64,000 bases of DNA from contig NZ_BMYT01000002.1 in assembly GCF_014652415.1 (NCBI RefSeq), forward strand, positions 682,001-746,000, in the 5' to 3' direction. Both the position numbers and the translations under genes were made by a program. This stretch comes from Affinundibacterium macrobrachii. GTDB lineage: Bacteria; Pseudomonadota; Gammaproteobacteria; Burkholderiales; Burkholderiaceae_D. Positions 54,684-62,508 of this stretch are shown here, one piece after another. Each line of letters begins with the position of its first letter. Position 1 is the first letter of the stretch. The notes under the pieces were generated by a model that worked only from the letters and a program-made list of their open reading frames with translations, had not been told where the DNA came from and did no database searches.

Positions 54684-55895
54684 ATGTCAAAAATGAATAA
54701 GATAGCCATCGCCTTGGCGCTGAGTTTTAGCGCACCCGCAATTTTTGCTGCTGAAGTGGGAATTGCATCGTTTAATTTGGCGTGGATGGGAAGCAAAGAC
54801 GACTTCAAAAAACATCTCGAAGTTTGTTCTGCGCCGCAAGTGAATTGGTGTGAAACCCGCGCCAGAACCATGCGCGATGCGCAGGCACCAACAGCAGAAG
54901 AGATTGAGCGCGCCAAGCAATGTCAGGCGAATTTTGAAACGGCTGCTGGCGGTGCTGAAAAGAGTATGCTGGTTGCACCGTGTAACGCTTATCGTCTCAA
55001 CAGTAATAATTGGCAAAACGCGCATGAGTGGTATGCGCAAAAAGTGAATGGCTTGGCTGCGACTATCGATAAATTGGTGGTGGACGAGAAGATCTCGATT
55101 TTTGCATTTCAAGAAGTCAGCAATCGCGCTGCTATCCAAGATATTTTAGGCAAGCATGCGGCTGATTTTGACTCATGTGTAGCGGAACACAACGCATTTC
55201 AAACGGTCGGTTTTGCTTGGAAAAAATCCTTAAGCAAAAAGCCTGTCGTTTGCAAAAACGAAGATGCCTTGGCTATCAAAGAAAAAGCCGATGATGCAAA
55301 AGGGATTCGACGTTTGCGCCCTGGTGTGGAATTGAATTTAACGATTGCAGGAAAACCACTGAGTCTTTTAAACGTGCATTTGAAATCCTCATGCGCAAAT
55401 TTAGTAAAAACGGATCGATATCCCGCACGCGAATTAACCGATAACGATGCCGCCTGCAAAGTATTAAATCGCCAAATCGCACCACTAGAAAACTGGATAG
55501 AAACGGTTGCGGCAAAGACGCCGATGTTTATCGTGTTAGGCGACTTTAACCGTCGTATTGACGAAGAAGCCGCAGCGAATATTCCTGCCAAAGACGTGCG
55601 TCTTGATGGTTCTGATCCTGCTAGTCCAAATCGTACAGGCGCAACCGGAGAAGTGACATCACGCGTGATGTGGCAAGAGATTTCGGACGGTGCGCCGAGC
55701 TTAGTACAAATCCCGTTGGCAGAAGGATCTGCTTGCAAAGGATTTGTCGGCTTAGATCATATTTTGTTTAGTCCGGCATTACATGCCAAGCAAACGCTGG
55801 GATTCAATTCTATTAAATTACCAGTGGTGCAAGAAGCAGGGCAGAAGATCATTTCCAGCGATCATTGCCCGCGCATCGTGAAGATGAAAATCTAA
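54684..55895 (+). CDS. Secreted endonuclease/exonuclease/phosphatase-family protein
   Basis: A 403-residue protein with a signal peptide ending near IFAAEVG (about residue 22) and an EEP fold: GIASFNLAWMG (first strand with Asn), FAFQEVSNRA (metal Glu), LNVHLKSSC (substrate His), IVLGDFNRRIDEE (Asp and Asn) and the C-terminal SSDHCPRIV (catalytic His). Six or more Cys suggest disulfides. It could be a nuclease or a phosphodiesterase outside the cell. The ATG at 54684 gives the cleanest signal peptide; an ATG three codons later is an alternative. Confidence 0.85.
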   Translation: MSKMNKIAIALALSFSAPAIFAAEVGIASFNLAWMGSKDDFKKHLEVCSAPQVNWCETRARTMRDAQAPTAEEIERAKQCQANFETAAGGAEKSMLVAPCNAYRLNSNNWQNAHEWYAQKVNGLAATIDKLVVDEKISIFAFQEVSNRAAIQDILGKHAADFDSCVAEHNAFQTVGFAWKKSLSKKPVVCKNEDALAIKEKADDAKGIRRLRPGVELNLTIAGKPLSLLNVHLKSSCANLVKTDRYPARELTDNDAACKVLNRQIAPLENWIETVAAKTPMFIVLGDFNRRIDEEAAANIPAKDVRLDGSDPASPNRTGATGEVTSRVMWQEISDGAPSLVQIPLAEGSACKGFVGLDHILFSPALHAKQTLGFNSIKLPVVQEAGQKIISSDHCPRIVKMKI

Positions 55896-55915
55896 GTAGA
55901 TTGATTGGGGGGCGA

Positions 55916-56659
55916 TTAGTTTTTTCTTAGCTTAGAAAAACTGATCGGCTCCCATGGTCGCATCGCCATCAATACACCAATGCCGTGTCGTTTCTTCAAA
56001 GGCGATTGCAAGCTCTCGGCATGTAATTCCGCAAATTTGCGTTTTAGATGACGTAATTCGGTTTGAAATTTACTCGCCGCTGCCTCCGTCAACATGCCAT
56101 GTGTGAAGGTGAAGTTTTCCATCTCATGATGAAAGCGTGAGTTGAGAAAATCTGGCATGCCTTGTTGCCGGAAATAATCACGAATCGGACCACCCGGTAT
56201 CCAATCAAAATCGCGGCTGATATTTAAGCGAATCCGATTGCCAGGCAGCAAACTAATCAATTTCAATTGATCGAGTTTGAGTAGATGCCGCAGACATTCG
56301 GTTTCTGATAAGCGGTAGGTGGCGAGAATATCCGCCATACTCCAATGATTGACAGCGCACACAGCGACCATCAGCAATACGCTATCAGACACGAGTTCAG
56401 TTTCTTGGGCTGTGCTTAAGGTGCTTAATTTCTCGTGACTGAGACTTGCCTCCTGGGTTAGCTCAGCCAAACTAAATCCCAAAAAGTGACTGATTTCGAC
56501 AATCCTATCGAGTGTGATTGGCGCCTCACTACTCTCACTAAACATGCGCTTGATACTTGCTTCAGATAATTGTAAGGCTTCGGCAACATCACGGTAGGTT
56601 TTGGCCTGTTGCTTCAATTGATACTTAATCGTGTTGAGTAATTGTTTAATTTCAGTCAT
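55916..56659 (-). CDS. XRE-type HTH regulator with long C-terminal domain
   Basis: A 247-residue protein. An N-terminal XRE-type helix-turn-helix (residues about 5-70: YRDVAEALQLSEASIKRMFS, APITLDRIVEISHFLGFSLAEL) is followed by a second helical segment that itself looks like a winged helix (MADILATYRLSETECLRHLLKLDQLKLISL), and then a conserved aromatic region (DFDWIPGGPIRDYFRQQGMPDFL). Such regulators are common in gammaproteobacteria and Burkholderiales but are uncharacterised. It converges with the endonuclease gene, 20 bases away. No ligand or target can be assigned. Confidence 0.85.
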   Translation of the reverse strand: MTEIKQLLNTIKYQLKQQAKTYRDVAEALQLSEASIKRMFSESSEAPITLDRIVEISHFLGFSLAELTQEASLSHEKLSTLSTAQETELVSDSVLLMVAVCAVNHWSMADILATYRLSETECLRHLLKLDQLKLISLLPGNRIRLNISRDFDWIPGGPIRDYFRQQGMPDFLNSRFHHEMENFTFTHGMLTEAAASKFQTELRHLKRKFAELHAESLQSPLKKRHGIGVLMAMRPWEPISFSKLRKN

Positions 56660-56857
56660 AGCGTGTTGAGACGGAGTCGTAGTCGAGATAGCGTTTGTGT
56701 TTTTTCGATTAGATACTGAAGAAAGCTGGCAATCAAATCTCTAAAAAATGGCTATATTTATTCCTGCATTCCTTATTGCTGCAATTACCCTGTGATGGAA
56801 TGTGCCGAATTTGAATGAGGCTTACTTTACCATGATGTATCTCGCTTGAATATGTTG

Positions 56858-56886
56858 AATCACGATCCGCTCAGGGTAGCGTGATT
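56858..56886. repeat. Inverted repeat in the 56660-57001 spacer
   Basis: AATCACG and CGTGATT are perfect 7-base complements across 15 bases, in the 342-base spacer between the divergent XRE gene and the ceramidase-like gene. It may be an operator for the XRE regulator. Nothing else stands out. Confidence 0.35.
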
Positions 56887-57001
56887 TGCGACGAATCTTT
56901 TGTGATTACTACACTTTGTCATTGATGTTTTGAATTTCGATCAGTTCTTGCGATGCTGCGCATCTCTATTCCTTCTAAACATTTCTGAGTACAGGTGCGC
57001 G

Positions 57002-57823
57002 ATGAATAAGCAGTGGCGAATATTACCAACGATTTTAGTGACGATATGCGTGTTGGCTATGCTGATGCATGGTGTGATTTTGCAATACGAGGATTACCAT
57101 CAATTTGCTGACACGCGGCGGTATTTTGCGATTCCAAATACGATGGATGTGCTGAGTAATATGGCATTTGGATTGACGGGACTAGTGGGATTACTTGCTA
57201 CCTACGTACTCTTTCGAAAATCAAATCGGCAGGTGCAACATGTAAGTCAAACTTCGGCAAATTCAAAGACGCATACTCATCGTTGGCAAGTGAAGGACTT
57301 CGCCTATCTGATATTTTTATTGTCAATTCTGATGACTTGCTTTGGCTCTGCTTATTATCATTGGGCTCCCGATGATGGTCGTCTATTTTGGGATCGTCTA
57401 CCGATTGCATTGGCTTGCGCCAGTTTGATGGCAGCGGTGCGGATAGAGGTGCTGCAGACACTAGAGACGCAAAAAAATCGCCCGCCGATTTTTGCGATTG
57501 CTCATGTATTCATTATGCTGTTGTTTGCTATGTTCTCTGTGTTGTGGTGGCAGTACACTGGCGATTTACGACCGTATCTGGGATTGCAGCTTTTGGCAAT
57601 TTTGTTGATTCCTGTGTGGCAGCATCTTTATCCAACGGCTCGTAGAACGCGATGGGTTTTTTTGTGCGCTGTGTGTTTATATGTGTGCGCAAAAGCGACT
57701 GAAATCTTTGATGCCGAGATTTTGTATCTTACTGGGTTTATTAGCGGTCATACGATAAAGCATTTGCTAGCAAGTGCGGCTGCTGGATTAATTTGTTGGA
57801 ATTGGCTGCGTGCGAAATTTTAA
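57002..57823 (+). CDS. Ceramidase-like (CREST-superfamily) multi-span membrane protein
   Basis: A 273-residue protein with about seven spans. The metal-site pattern of alkaline ceramidase/CREST hydrolases is visible: an N-terminal NTMDVLSNMAFG, a central GSAYYHWAPDDGRLFWDRLPIA with its Ser-x-x-x-His and Asp residues, and a C-terminal SGHTIKHLLASAAAG (paired His). It is probably a zinc-dependent hydrolase of lipid amides or a related membrane enzyme. The ATG at 57002 is preferred over the longer frame from 56930, which adds an unrelated hydrophilic stretch. The lipid substrate is unknown. Confidence 0.8.
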   Translation: MNKQWRILPTILVTICVLAMLMHGVILQYEDYHQFADTRRYFAIPNTMDVLSNMAFGLTGLVGLLATYVLFRKSNRQVQHVSQTSANSKTHTHRWQVKDFAYLIFLLSILMTCFGSAYYHWAPDDGRLFWDRLPIALACASLMAAVRIEVLQTLETQKNRPPIFAIAHVFIMLLFAMFSVLWWQYTGDLRPYLGLQLLAILLIPVWQHLYPTARRTRWVFLCAVCLYVCAKATEIFDAEILYLTGFISGHTIKHLLASAAAGLICWNWLRAKF

Positions 57824-57995
57824 GCCTCGCTAGCAGGTGTCGTAATCCGAGGATGGTCGTATTGCGCGATGAGGTAGCAAAAAATGCTACTTGTCGTAGC
57901 GATATATCGTACTTTTTAGATAGCTAAATTGAATCTGCAACTTGCTGAGGGCTTCGTGTTCAAATGGCGCATCTCTGGCCTTTTGAATTGGTTCT

Positions 57996-58259
57996 ATGTC
58001 CCATTATCGAGTCCTGCCACCTGTGTTAGATGCATCACGAGAAGCAAGTGCAAAATATTCTGCAATGTATAGTTTAAGTACGCAAGAGGAACTTCGGCAA
58101 CAAGTGCTGCGTGCAGCAAAGGTGCAGGCAGAAATTCAAGGAAGTGCATCGACTAAATTGCCGATACGATCTCGCATTAAGTCGCTGCAATCTTATTTCC
58201 TACCATCCTTGCTGGTTGCTGCAACGCTTGTTACCTTGAGTATTTACTTGTTTGTTTAG
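57996..58259 (+). CDS. Small tail-anchored protein, unknown
   Basis: 87 residues: a hydrophilic helical N-terminal part (residues 1-65) and a single hydrophobic span at the very C terminus (about 69-87), i.e. tail-anchored. The ribosome site is weak. It is 172 bases after the ceramidase-like gene in the same direction and converges with the EamA gene 12 bases away. No family recognised. Confidence 0.55.
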   Translation: MSHYRVLPPVLDASREASAKYSAMYSLSTQEELRQQVLRAAKVQAEIQGSASTKLPIRSRIKSLQSYFLPSLLVAATLVTLSIYLFV

Positions 58260-58271
58260 ATCACAGACGTT

Positions 58272-59171
58272 TTAGTGCGACGTCCGGTTGGTTAAGGACA
58301 CGCCGGCTATCGTTAATACACCGCCTACAATCATCGAAATCAGAATTGATTCATTCAATAACAGGGCGCTCAAACTGACGCCAAATACTGGCACCAGATT
58401 ATTAAAAACCGCAGTGCGTGCTGGACCGATTGTTTTCACACCTTCGTAATACCAAACAAAGCCAATCACGGTACCAAAAATACCGAGAAATACGATGGCG
58501 CTGAGTACTTGCCAAGTTAATTTGGTGGTATCTAACATCGGTAATTGATTCACCGCACCCATGCTCAACAAAAGTAAGCCCCACAAAGAGGCGTAAGTAG
58601 TCGCTGCGATTGGCGATAGCCCTTTGAGTGCATGTTTTCCTAGTATGGTGTAAGCGGTCCACGAACCCACTGCGGCTAACATAAACAGTTCGCCGCTGCC
58701 CATAGAATGAGAAATATCATGGGCGACGCTCATTAGATCACCGCGTGTAATGACAACCGCCGCACCGACAAAAGCAATGGCGATTCCTAGCCACTTTGTG
58801 AAGCCCAAACGCTCCCGAAACAAGATAGCCATCGCCAGTGCAGTCACGATGGGACTCAGTGACACAAACAAAGCACTACGTCCTGCGGGCATGCGCTCTA
58901 AAGCCGCTAGAAAGCAAATGTTGTAGAGGAATATTCCGGTGGCACCGAGCCCAAAGGTAGCATGTTTTTGTTGTCTGCTTAATTTAGGCAAGCCACCTTC
59001 AACTCGCCAAGCCAACAATAGTAAAAATATGCAAGCCACTAAAAAACGACCAGCCGCCGCAATCATGTGTGGGATTTCAGTAGAGACTATGCGACCTGCG
59101 ATAAAAGTGCCACCCCAAAATAAGGCGACACAGATCAGTTTCAGATAAACCGAGAAGGGGACGGTGTTCAT
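58272..59171 (-). CDS. EamA-family (DMT) transporter
   Basis: A 299-residue, ten-span inner-membrane protein with two EamA repeats: FWGGTFIAGRIVSTEIPHMIAAAGRFLVACIFLLLLAW in the first and SWTAYTILGKHALKGLSPIAATTYASLWG in the second. These are exporters or exchangers of metabolites, often amino acids; the substrate is not deducible. The start at 59171 lies 13 bases after the stop of the metallo-hydrolase gene, so the two probably form one transcript. Its start lacks a clear ribosome site and may depend on coupling. Confidence 0.88.
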   Translation of the reverse strand: MNTVPFSVYLKLICVALFWGGTFIAGRIVSTEIPHMIAAAGRFLVACIFLLLLAWRVEGGLPKLSRQQKHATFGLGATGIFLYNICFLAALERMPAGRSALFVSLSPIVTALAMAILFRERLGFTKWLGIAIAFVGAAVVITRGDLMSVAHDISHSMGSGELFMLAAVGSWTAYTILGKHALKGLSPIAATTYASLWGLLLLSMGAVNQLPMLDTTKLTWQVLSAIVFLGIFGTVIGFVWYYEGVKTIGPARTAVFNNLVPVFGVSLSALLLNESILISMIVGGVLTIAGVSLTNRTSH

Positions 59172-59184
59172 GTGAAATGCTTGA

Positions 59185-60258
59185 TTAAATATTGGCAGAC
59201 CGAATAAAGCGATACACTTCATCGCTATCAAGCTGGCGAGTCAATTTGCCTTCCAACCACAAATAATGGCAATGCGCTAAAGCTTCGCCAAGAGCAAAGG
59301 TCAGTTGATGTGCATCTAGTGTTCGTTTAAACATGATGGGCACAATGTCGTGGGCTGATAGCGGAGTCACACAGGCATCTAATACTTCTTGCAAGCGCTC
59401 CGCATGATGATCGCGTAATTGCTGGATACGTGTATGAATCCCGGTGAATGGTTTGCCATGCGAAGGCAATACCAACACATCATCCGGTAAATCCGCGTAT
59501 TTCGTTAAGGAGTCGAGGTACAGCTTAACTGGATTGGCCTCTGGCTCAGCGGCAAATACCGAGACATTGGTAGAAATACGCGGTAGCACCATATCGCCAG
59601 AAATTAGGCAATTTAGATCTGCGCAATACAACGAAACATGCTCAGGTGAATGACCAAAACCTGTGATTATGCGCCAAGCATGCTCGCCTATCATTAATTC
59701 TTGTTCATCTTGTAGACGGTGATACGACGTTGGCACGGTCGGCACTAAGCGCGTGTAATAGGTTTTGCGTTCTTGAATTTTTTCCTGCATCTCTGCAGTG
59801 ACCAAACCGTGTTTGCGGAAATGTGGAAACATCGCTGAGCCGTCCACGCCAGGCAGACCTGCCGACATCATGCGCGCAAATGCGTATTCTCCTGTGCTCA
59901 TATAGAGCGGCGCATTCCATAAAGTGCACAACCAATCAGCACTGCCAACATGATCGGGATGGCAGTGGGTGGCGATCACGCGCACAACGGGCAAGCCTTT
60001 GAGATGGGACGCAAACAAAATTTCCCAAGCATCGCGGGTCGCGTCACTATTGATACCGCAATCGACTATCGTCCAACCACGAATTTTGCCTTGGTCGGTT
60101 TGATAGTCATCTTCGATCAACCACAGATTGATGTGATTCAGGGCGAACGGCAATCCCATTCTTATCCACAAAATTCCCGGGGCAATTTCTATGGTTTGTC
60201 CCGCTTCCGGGAACTTGTCATTCATTGGGTAATGCAGTTCTTGTTCTAAATGGTTCAT
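59185..60258 (-). CDS. Metallo-beta-lactamase-fold hydrolase
   Basis: A 357-residue MBL-fold enzyme with the zinc-binding THCHPDHVGSADWL near residue 97, GFGHSPEHVSLYCADLNCLISGDMVLP (His and Asp ligands) and LPSHGKPF with the final His. Length and the C-terminal helical part resemble the glyoxalase-II-like/acyl-CoA-thioesterase-like group commonly found beside acyl-CoA genes in Burkholderiales. The ATG at 60258 is preferred to the upstream TTG at 60279. It is divergent from liuR, and a LiuR-like box lies 60 bases upstream of its start, so it may belong to branched-chain acyl-CoA catabolism (inference). Confidence 0.88.
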   Translation of the reverse strand: MNHLEQELHYPMNDKFPEAGQTIEIAPGILWIRMGLPFALNHINLWLIEDDYQTDQGKIRGWTIVDCGINSDATRDAWEILFASHLKGLPVVRVIATHCHPDHVGSADWLCTLWNAPLYMSTGEYAFARMMSAGLPGVDGSAMFPHFRKHGLVTAEMQEKIQERKTYYTRLVPTVPTSYHRLQDEQELMIGEHAWRIITGFGHSPEHVSLYCADLNCLISGDMVLPRISTNVSVFAAEPEANPVKLYLDSLTKYADLPDDVLVLPSHGKPFTGIHTRIQQLRDHHAERLQEVLDACVTPLSAHDIVPIMFKRTLDAHQLTFALGEALAHCHYLWLEGKLTRQLDSDEVYRFIRSANI

Positions 60259-60317
60259 AGTTTTGTGTGTGTGATGCAACAGCTGTTCGTTGCGGGGTTG
60301 AAGCTCAATTCGTTAAA

Positions 60318-60334
60318 TTGACGTTTACGTTAAC
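60318..60334. promoter_or_regulatory. LiuR-like box in the metallo-hydrolase/liuR divergent spacer
   Basis: TTGACGTTTACGTTAAC is identical to the core of the operator before liuA, and the identity extends two bases left (19 bases, from 60316). Its right half is degenerate. The position fits control of the metallo-hydrolase and autoregulation of liuR. Confidence 0.65.
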
Positions 60335-60469
60335 TGCGTTTCAGGTAAGATTCTAAATTCAAAACACAATTGATGTTGGGCTTATCTTGCTTTTTGCCAG
60401 CATTCACCGAGATTTTTTGGGTGTTTTTAAGATAATTTTATTGTTTGGCTTTACAAAAAATATTCAGCA

Positions 60470-60871
60470 ATGGCAACTTATACAATTACCGAATTAGCAA
60501 AAGAGTTTGATATTACGCCACGCGCAATTCGCTTTTATGAAGATCAGGGCTTGATTAGTCCAAGCCGCGAAGGCCCTAGTGGACGCAATCGTGTGTACTC
60601 GGCACGTGAGCGCACACACCTCAAATTAACATTGCGTGGCAAGCGTTTGGGATTAAGCCTGTCGGAAATCAAGCATCTGGTGACGATGTATGACTCGCCC
60701 AAAGATACCGAAGTTCAGTTAAAGAGTTTCTTAGAAGTTTTGGCCAAACATCGTGCTTCTTTGGAGCAACAACGTGAAGACATCGAAGTAATGCTAGGGG
60801 AAATCACCGCGCACGAAGAAGAAAGCCAGCGTTTATTAGAAATTGTTAATAAAGCAAAAATCAATTCCTGA
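60470..60871 (+). CDS. liuR: MerR-family regulator LiuR
   Basis: A 133-residue regulator: MerR winged helix (residues 1-70: YTITELAKEFDITPRAIRFYEDQGLISPSREG, RVYSARERTHLKLTLRGKRLGLSLSEIKHL) and a C-terminal coiled coil. No Cys cluster for metal sensing. This is the pattern of LiuR, the known repressor of leucine/isovalerate degradation genes in proteobacteria. It lies between the metallo-hydrolase (divergent) and liuA (same direction), with matching boxes in both spacers. Confidence 0.9.
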   Translation: MATYTITELAKEFDITPRAIRFYEDQGLISPSREGPSGRNRVYSARERTHLKLTLRGKRLGLSLSEIKHLVTMYDSPKDTEVQLKSFLEVLAKHRASLEQQREDIEVMLGEITAHEEESQRLLEIVNKAKINS

Positions 60872-60914
60872 ATATTCGTGAGCATTCGTGAATATCTGCA
60901 AAAACAAGGGCTAA

Positions 60915-60956
60915 ATACTTCTAATTGACGTTTACGTTAACGTCAATTAGAAGTAT
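60915..60956. promoter_or_regulatory. LiuR operator upstream of liuA: 18-base inverted repeat
   Basis: ATACTTCTAATTGACGTT (60915-60932) and AACGTCAATTAGAAGTAT (60939-60956) are perfect complements around TACGTT. The centre has the ACGTTTACGTTAACG pattern of LiuR sites. It lies 162 bases before the liuA ATG and 43 bases after the liuR stop. The length of the perfect arms could also let the RNA fold as a hairpin. Confidence 0.8.
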
Positions 60957-61117
60957 CATTTTTGACTGACGCAAAATGAACTTTTAATTTGTTTTGCCAA
61001 ATTTTTCGACATTCAGGCGGGCATATAATCTCAAGCTTAGCTTCTACGGACTGTTAGTAGAGTGAGCGAGTTACCGCAGCTTGAAGTCATATCATTACTA
61101 CCTAGATTGGGGACACT

Positions 61118-62302
61118 ATGTTGCACTTACCAGGTTTAACGTTTGATCATGGCGAAGACATTGCTGCTTTGCGCGAAGCAGTTCAACAATTTGCAGCGGC
61201 TGAAATTGCACCGCTCGCAGCAGAAATGGATAAAACAGATCAATTCCCTATGCACCTGTGGAAGAAAATGGGTGAAATGGGTTTGCTCGGTATGACAGTT
61301 TCCGAGGAATACGGCGGCGCAAATATGGGTTACCTCGCGCATATTATCGCCATGGAAGAAATTTCGCGCGCTTCTGCTTCTGTTGGTTTGTCCTACGGTG
61401 CGCACTCGAATTTGTGTGTGAACCAAATCAATCGTAACGGCAATGCCGAACAAAAAGCGAAGTACTTGCCGAAGTTGATCTCGGGTGAACACGTTGGCGC
61501 TTTGGCGATGTCCGAGCCAAACGCGGGTTCCGATGTTGTTAGTATGAAGTTGCGCGCTGATCTGAAAGGCGATCGTTACGTCTTGAACGGTAACAAAATG
61601 TGGATCACCAATGGTCCTGATGCAGACACTTTAGTGGTGTATGCGAAGACAGATCTGGAAGCCGGCCCACGTGGCATGACAGCCTTCATCATCGAAAAAG
61701 GTTACAAAGGTTTTAGCATTGCACAAAAACTCGATAAGCTCGGTATGCGTGGTTCACACACTGGCGAGTTGGTTTTCCAAGATTGCGAAGTGCCAGTGGA
61801 AAACGTACTCGGTGGCGTTGGCAAAGGCGTCAACGTTTTGATGTCCGGCTTGGACTTCGAACGTGCAGTTTTGTCTGGCGGCCCATTGGGCATTATGCAA
61901 GCGTGTATGGATGTGGTGGTTCCTTATATCCACGAACGCAAACAATTTGGTCAAGCGATTGGTGAATTCCAACTGATGCAAGGCAAAATCGCTGATATGT
62001 ACTCCACCATGATGGCATGTAAGGCATACGTTTACGCAGTCGGTGAAGCTTGCGTACGTGCGAAAACACCAGAAGCTACACGTGCTTTGCGCAAAGATGC
62101 AGCTGGCGCGATTTTGTATTCCGCTGAAAAAGCCACATGGATGGCAGGCGAAGCGATCCAAACTTTGGGTGGTAATGGTTATATCAACGAATACCCAGTG
62201 GGTCGCTTGTGGCGTGATGCGAAGTTGTATGAGATTGGTGCGGGTACGAGCGAAATCCGCCGTATGTTAATAGGACGGGAGCTGTTCGCCGAAACTCTGT
62301 GA
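61118..62302 (+). CDS. liuA: Isovaleryl-CoA dehydrogenase
   Basis: A 394-residue acyl-CoA dehydrogenase that oxidises isovaleryl-CoA to 3-methylcrotonyl-CoA in leucine degradation, using FAD. Motifs: [28 protein letters not shown] (typical of isovaleryl-CoA dehydrogenase), [25 protein letters not shown], and [12 protein letters not shown], whose Glu (about residue 248) is the catalytic base at the IVD position. The C terminus has [38 protein letters not shown] precedes the ATG. The gene is first behind the LiuR operator; aceK follows 206 bases later and other liu genes are not in the window. Confidence 0.96.
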   Translation: MLHLPGLTFDHGEDIAALREAVQQFAAAEIAPLAAEMDKTDQFPMHLWKKMGEMGLLGMTVSEEYGGANMGYLAHIIAMEEISRASASVGLSYGAHSNLCVNQINRNGNAEQKAKYLPKLISGEHVGALAMSEPNAGSDVVSMKLRADLKGDRYVLNGNKMWITNGPDADTLVVYAKTDLEAGPRGMTAFIIEKGYKGFSIAQKLDKLGMRGSHTGELVFQDCEVPVENVLGGVGKGVNVLMSGLDFERAVLSGGPLGIMQACMDVVVPYIHERKQFGQAIGEFQLMQGKIADMYSTMMACKAYVYAVGEACVRAKTPEATRALRKDAAGAILYSAEKATWMAGEAIQTLGGNGYINEYPVGRLWRDAKLYEIGAGTSEIRRMLIGRELFAETL

Positions 62303-62508
62303 TGACGCATTGATAAATCCGATTCTGGGGCGCATTTCGGCGTTGCCGATCCTCGCAATATTGACATATTGCTGCGGGCGGCGCCTTGAACTGCCTCCCC
62401 ATAATCGAATTTCTCAACGGTCATTGGTTCGTAGTACGCAATTCTGAAAATCGTTGAACTCGGGTCCTTGCGAGTTTGTGTTGAGAGGTTTTGAAACGGT
62501 TGACGCTG

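Noticed and set aside
60915-60956. Simple terminator of liuR
   Set aside because: The stem is long but not followed by a T run adjacent to a GC-rich stem, and its core matches the LiuR box seen elsewhere.
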